Below, piece by piece: positions 18,732 to 20,026 of a stretch of DNA of 20,026 nt. A program made the translations under genes and the position numbers. The first letter of the stretch is position 1; every line of letters begins with the position of its first letter. Source of the DNA: JAIBCM01 sp041395165 (GTDB taxonomy: Bacteria; Verrucomicrobiota; Verrucomicrobiia; JADLBR01; JAIBCM01); assembly GCA_041395165.1 (NCBI GenBank), contig JAWLBA010000018.1:1-20026 (forward strand), written 5' to 3'. The notes under the pieces were generated by a model. It was given only the letters and a program-made list of their open reading frames with translations, had not been told where the DNA came from and ran no database searches.

Positions 18732-19061
18732 TTATCCTTTATCATTTTGTTCTCGATTGGGAATACCGCCAAAAATTTCAGTTCCTGAAGCTTTACAAAA
18801 AATTCTTCGCCCAGGATTAAAATGTTTATCATCTAATACTATGGTATCAGGCAGTTCAAATTTTTCTCGAATTAAATCAAAATTAAGAGGTTTTTTGAAA
18901 TAACCAATCCATCCATCTGGACCATTAAAAAAATAGCCCTCTTGAGAAAGGTAAGGCTCATTACCATCGGCTATTAAAGCTTCTACAACAGGTAACAAGT
19001 GATAATAAGCATCTTCTCCCATGGGTGGTGTGCTTGCAATTTTTTGTTTCACTTGCAGCAT
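18732..19061 (-). CDS. 109-aa protein of unknown function, possible immunity/chaperone partner
   Basis: No family is recognised. It is a soluble, aromatic-rich, mildly acidic protein without signal peptide or membrane segment. Notable blocks are MGEDAYYHLLPVVEALI (14-30), EPYLSQEGYFFNGPDGWIGYF (35-55), KPLNFDLIREKFELPDTIVL and GTEIFGGIPN. The size, single-domain look and position directly upstream of the 730-aa toxin-like gene (5-nt gap) fit a cognate immunity protein or adaptor. In classical polymorphic toxin loci, however, the immunity gene follows the toxin. Its ATG lies 4 nt after the dihydropyrimidinase stop, so it is embedded in that operon. Confidence 0.6.
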   Translation of the reverse strand: MLQVKQKIASTPPMGEDAYYHLLPVVEALIADGNEPYLSQEGYFFNGPDGWIGYFKKPLNFDLIREKFELPDTIVLDDKHFNPGRRIFCKASGTEIFGGIPNREQNDKG

Positions 19062-19065
19062 AAGA

Positions 19066-20026
19066 TTAAAAATGATTCGGCTCGCGTTTCAAGAATTTTC
19101 CATGACCGATTTTGCCAACAAACTTGCCCTCGCGCACCGCGACTTGACCACGAACCGTCACTAAAGAAGGTTTTCCAGTCAATTCCCAACCTTCAAACGC
19201 GCTATAATCCACATTCATGAGTTGCGTTTTTGCTGAAATTTTTCCGCGATAGTTTGGATCGTAAATGACCAAATCCGCGTCGCTTCCAATTTGGATCGTT
19301 CCTTTCCTGGGGAAAAGTCCGAAAATTTTTGCCGCTTGCGTACTGGCACAATCCACAAACCGATTCAAATCCAATTTCCCCTGCTTGACACCATAAGAAT
19401 AAAGCAAATTCACACGATCTTCCAACGAAGGAATGCCATTCGGAATTTTAGTAAAATCATTTTTGCCCATCGGTTTTTGATCTTTGAAATCAAATGGTGC
19501 ATGATCCGTCGCCACCGTATTCACAAAACCGCTTCGCAGTGCTTGCCATAAAATATTTTGATTCCGTTTATCACGCAACGGCGGTGACATCACATATTTC
19601 GATCCCTCAAAATTCGGCTTTTCCGCATCGGTTTTGTCCAACACCAAATATTGAATGAGCGTTTCAATCCAAACATTCACACCACGATATCTTGCCCATA
19701 ACGCCTCACGCAACGCCTCATCGCAACTCAAATGAACAATATAAATATGGGCATCATGCATTTCGGCAAATGTCATGAGATGATGCACTCCTTCCGCTTC
19801 AACAAGCGGTGGACGACTTTCGTGATGATAACCCGACTCGGTTTTGCCCGCTGCAATGAGCTCTTTCTGACGTTCCGCTACCAACGTTTCATTTTCACAA
19901 TGCGCAGTCGTAACCACACCCAATTTCTTGGCCAATTTTAATGTTTGATAAAGCTCCGCATCATCAATGCCAAACGCACCTTTGTAAGCGAGAAAAATTT
20001 TAAATGAACTTATCCCACGCGAAACA
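19066..20026 (-). CDS. Dihydropyrimidinase / hydantoinase (5' end outside window)
   Basis: This amidohydrolase opens dihydrouracil, dihydrothymine or hydantoin rings, the second step of reductive pyrimidine breakdown. The frame is open to the right edge; about 320 C-terminal residues are present. Metal-site residues are visible: the carboxylated Lys in SSFKIFLAYKG (near 19990-20005), His in TTAHCENE (codon 19900-19902), His in IVHLSCDEA (about 19732-19734), and Asp in VATDHAPFDF (about 19504-19506). FKDQKPMGKNDFTKIPNG and the end (ADLVIYDPN) are typical of the dihydropyrimidinase/D-hydantoinase family. The internal TTG at 19935 is not the start. Probably first in the minus-strand operon seen here. 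Natural substrate (pyrimidine or hydantoin) is not decided by sequence. Confidence 0.92.
   Translation of the reverse strand, partial: VSRGISSFKIFLAYKGAFGIDDAELYQTLKLAKKLGVVTTAHCENETLVAERQKELIAAGKTESGYHHESRPPLVEAEGVHHLMTFAEMHDAHIYIVHLSCDEALREALWARYRGVNVWIETLIQYLVLDKTDAEKPNFEGSKYVMSPPLRDKRNQNILWQALRSGFVNTVATDHAPFDFKDQKPMGKNDFTKIPNGIPSLEDRVNLLYSYGVKQGKLDLNRFVDCASTQAAKIFGLFPRKGTIQIGSDADLVIYDPNYRGKISAKTQLMNVDYSAFEGWELTGKPSLVTVRGQVAVREGKFVGKIGHGKFLKREPNHF

Overview
The window reads as a chromosomal segment of a PVC-group bacterium, most probably Verrucomicrobiota. This is inferred from the 16S gene (its 5' end reads as a verrucomicrobial type, with AAGACATGCAAGTCG), from a GxxExxY-type gene, and from the gene content; it was not tested by alignment. 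The DNA is moderately AT-rich, and strong Shine-Dalgarno sites are scarce.

Positions 1-3100 hold an rRNA operon on the minus strand. Read 5' to 3' it has a promoter near 3080-3106, a leader with boxA and a UUCG hairpin, 16S, tRNA-Ala(TGC), tRNA-Ile(GAT), a second boxA, and the first ~646 nt of 23S, which runs off the left edge. A 30-bp stem joins the leader to the spacer around 16S. The 23S carries a long palindromic insert at the helix 25 position, and AT-rich palindromes of the same type occur twice in the spacer.

Positions 3304-9678 are plus-strand genes: a WaaG-like GT4 glycosyltransferase, moaA (with a 1-nt deletion near its 3' end), a secreted transglutaminase-like/TPR protein, moaE, rarA and a small low-affinity-iron-permease-like membrane protein. 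moaA and moaE supply molybdopterin cofactor synthesis. moaE and rarA overlap by 4 bp.

Positions 9683-20026 are minus-strand genes. In transcription order: a dihydropyrimidinase (5' end outside the window), a 109-aa unknown, a 730-aa protein with a TNT/ADP-ribosyl-type toxin-like N-terminal region, an NCS1 nucleobase/hydantoin permease (two frameshifts), prpD, a wrecked GxxExxY gene inside inverted repeats, prpB (one frameshift), a secreted S1/P1 nuclease, and prpC with its own promoter. Nuclease, nucleobase permease and dihydropyrimidinase are steps of nucleic-acid scavenging and reductive pyrimidine breakdown. prpC/prpD/prpB form the methylcitrate cycle that burns propionyl-CoA. Thymine breakdown ends in propionyl-CoA, so the cluster may be one catabolic chain from DNA to central metabolism; this is inference.

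Four single-base deletions (moaA, prpB, NCS1 twice) in about 11 kb suggest either consensus errors or gene decay. The GxxExxY gene has a genuine internal deletion of roughly 80 nt.
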